Source: Paraburkholderia kururiensis JCM 10599 = LMG 19447
Lineage (GTDB): Bacteria > Pseudomonadota > Gammaproteobacteria > Burkholderiales > Burkholderiaceae
Assembly: GCF_003986935.1 (NCBI RefSeq)
Contig: NZ_RJZE01000030.1
Coordinates: 29,782 to 93,781, forward strand
Reading direction: 5' to 3'
Length of the DNA: 64,000 nucleotides
Under the pieces are notes generated by a model. That model did not search any database. It was not told the DNA's origin and worked only from the letters and a program-made list of their open reading frames with translations. The translations under genes were made by a program, and so were the position numbers. This document shows, one piece after another, positions 62,877 to 64,000 of the stretch; within the stretch, counting starts at the first letter, position 1, and each line of letters starts with the position of its first letter.

Positions 62877-62950
62877 AAATTGCATTCAGCGGCCTGCAAA
62901 TAGTGCCTACGATGTGTTTCCGTAGCAACGCATATCGTAGGAGCAGAAAA

Positions 62951-63592
62951 ATGCTGTTCATCAAATCTGTCGCGATGGGTTTCTCCATCGCAGCCCCGGT
63001 TGGCCCAATCGGCATGCTATGCATCCAGCGAACCCTGAGTCGTGGTTTTCGCTCCGGTTTCGCTACAGGCATCGGCGCGGCATGTGCGGATATGGTCTAT
63101 GGGCTGCTCGGCGCACTGGGTATCGCAGCCATTGCGACGACCCTGCCGGTACTAACCATCGCCCTGAAAATTGGCGGTGGAGTTTTTCTCGTGTGGCTCG
63201 CCTGGACCATCGGACGTGAGGCGGCGACGACTCCGTCGGCTCTACCGGAGACACCGCATACAACGATCGCACGCGATTTTCTGACGACGTTTGGCCTGAC
63301 GCTGTCCAACCCAATGACCATCCTTTCGTTCATCGGTGTTTTTGCCGCGCTTGGGCCACTGTCGGCCAGGCAGGGAGCGCCGGAAGGTGCAGGGTGGCTG
63401 ACGGTATGGCCTATGATTGCGGGCATCTTTTTCGGCTCCGCAGCCTGGTGGCTGTGCCTGAGCAGCGCGACGGCGGCATTGCGCAGAAAGATGCCTGCCT
63501 CCTTCATGCACGGTATCGCGCGCCTGTCGGCCATCGTGATCGCGGTATTTGGGGGGATTCAGGTAGTCGCCGGACTCAGCTATTTCATTTAG
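62951..63592 (+). CDS. LysE/RhtB-family amino-acid exporter
   Basis: 213 residues, six membrane helices, inner membrane. AMGFSIAAPVGPIGMLCIQRTLSRGFRSGFATGIGAACADMVYGLLGALG is the family hallmark (PVGPxxxxxIxxxLxxGxxxGxxxGxGAAxxD), and LTLSNPMTILSFIGVFAALG is the second conserved half. It exports an amino acid or amine, probably the ligand of the divergent Lrp regulator; lysine, threonine or homoserine are common but unproven. AGGAG precedes the ATG. The gene is intact although the next sequence is broken. Confidence 0.93.
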   Translation: MLFIKSVAMGFSIAAPVGPIGMLCIQRTLSRGFRSGFATGIGAACADMVYGLLGALGIAAIATTLPVLTIALKIGGGVFLVWLAWTIGREAATTPSALPETPHTTIARDFLTTFGLTLSNPMTILSFIGVFAALGPLSARQGAPEGAGWLTVWPMIAGIFFGSAAWWLCLSSATAALRRKMPASFMHGIARLSAIVIAVFGGIQVVAGLSYFI

Positions 63593-63635
63593 GTTCTCGC
63601 ACGCCATCCGGACGGCGATATCGATGCAGTCTCAG

Positions 63636-63737
63636 GAAGCCGCACGTGTTCGCATGGATCATTGTCTTCACACGCGTTTCGCGGTCGATGCTGCCTGCGG
63701 CAATGACAGGCACGCCTGCGGCCTCGACGACACGCCT
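63636..63737 (-). pseudogene. Fragment of a TIM-barrel enzyme
   Basis: On the minus strand a short stretch reads RRVVEAAGVPVIAAGSIDRETRVKTMIHANTCGF, the last beta-alpha units of a FMN- or phosphate-binding TIM barrel (GlpP/HisF-like VPVIAAGSI signature). The family assignment is loose. No start, no upstream part and no matching gene are present, and the frame ends abruptly. It abuts a fragment on the other strand. Confidence 0.5.
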
Positions 63738-63741
63738 TTGC

Positions 63742-63836
63742 GCGGATGGCGTCATGCATGCGTGCGGGCACGATGGGCACACGGTGATGCTGCTGGGCGC
63801 GGCGCGCATCCTGAAGGAACTGTCCTGAAGGAACTG
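63742..63836 (+). pseudogene. Fragment of an M20-family amidohydrolase
   Basis: ADGVMHACGHDGHTVMLLGAARILKEL is the metal-binding core of M20D amidohydrolases (hippurate hydrolase-like, ACGHDGHT). Neither the start nor the C-terminal half is present. A 14-bp tandem duplication (TCCTGAAGGAACTG at 63809 and 63823) adds a stop right after the fragment. The 5' edge joins the TIM-barrel fragment, so both are debris of a rearrangement. Confidence 0.7.
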
Positions 63837-63911
63837 CCGCCGTTGCCTGGCGCCGTTATTGAATTTACATAATATAAATTATCGACATTTAATGTGTAGC
63901 GGCTATTTGGT

Positions 63912-63952
63912 AATGTCCGGTTTGGGCCAGTTAGAAATGTCCGGTTCAGGCC
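63912..63952. mobile_element. Possible left end of an insertion sequence
   Basis: Two near-identical 17-bp direct repeats, AATGTCCGGTTTGGGCC (63912-63928) and AATGTCCGGTTCAGGCC (63936-63952), 24 bp apart, at the right edge of the window. Repeated TGTCCGG-type termini remind me of IS21-family ends, but no transposase is visible before the window stops and I cannot verify the family. Fragments just upstream fit an insertion hot spot. The AT-rich 63855-63895 carries two small palindromes (ATAAT-N4-ATTAT and ACATT-T-AATGT). Confidence 0.35.
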
Positions 63953-64000
63953 TGCCCGAGGCGCATGCTGTCGACGCGCAATCCGGCGGAGCCTGCCATG

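Overview
The window is high-GC, densely coded DNA typical of a Burkholderiaceae chromosome (Paraburkholderia, Caballeronia or Burkholderia). Protein families, gene orders such as kguEKTD-ptxS and rbsBACRK, and small families common in that group (DUF2795, PGDYG, DUF3022-like) all point there. No rRNA, tRNA, CRISPR array or intact mobile element was seen. About 50 protein genes are supported.

Layout. 0.4-11 kb: a class A penicillin-binding protein, a DsbA/HCCA-isomerase-like protein, and a complete tripartite RND efflux operon (adaptor, pump, outer-membrane lipoprotein) divergent from its TetR regulator. 11-18.7 kb: small secreted and DUF2795 proteins, an Ntn-type hydrolase, a ClC channel with CBS domains, a glutathione transferase, and a YeiH-type exporter divergent from a LysR gene. 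18.7-24.3 kb: a 2-ketogluconate operon (kguE-kguK-kguT-kguD-ptxS) behind a perfect 16-bp PtxS-like palindrome. 24.4-30.4 kb: small genes, an Lrp regulator followed by a saccharopine-dehydrogenase-family enzyme, a P-loop kinase-like protein and a lipoprotein. 30.5-37 kb: a ribose operon (rbsB, A, C, R, K) behind a perfect RbsR-type operator. 37.4-40.4 kb: a chemoreceptor with a sigma-28-type promoter and a C-terminal DWETF tail, then a FAH-family hydratase.

40.4-46.3 kb holds the most unusual feature: an 856-bp gap with nested inverted repeats that ends in a strong intrinsic terminator and lies just before prkA-yeaH-spoVR. I read it as a candidate structured non-coding RNA or long attenuator-like leader; a sigma-54-like element overlaps the terminator's T-run. 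46.7-57.2 kb: an MHS-type transporter, a glycosyltransferase, a YbaK-type deacylase, a second sigma-28-type chemoreceptor, a spermidine-synthase-like protein, DUF1275, a CorA/ZntB transporter, a secreted protein and a diguanylate cyclase.

57.2-64 kb looks accessory. It has a decayed P-type ATPase, an arylsulfatase next to an MHS transporter and a divergent LysR, and an Lrp/LysE exporter pair around a long palindrome. It ends in two abutting gene fragments and what may be the left end of an insertion sequence. Most operons here carry their own local regulator with a visible inverted or direct repeat in the promoter region, so many regulator-site pairings can be proposed. All of them are inferences from sequence and position.
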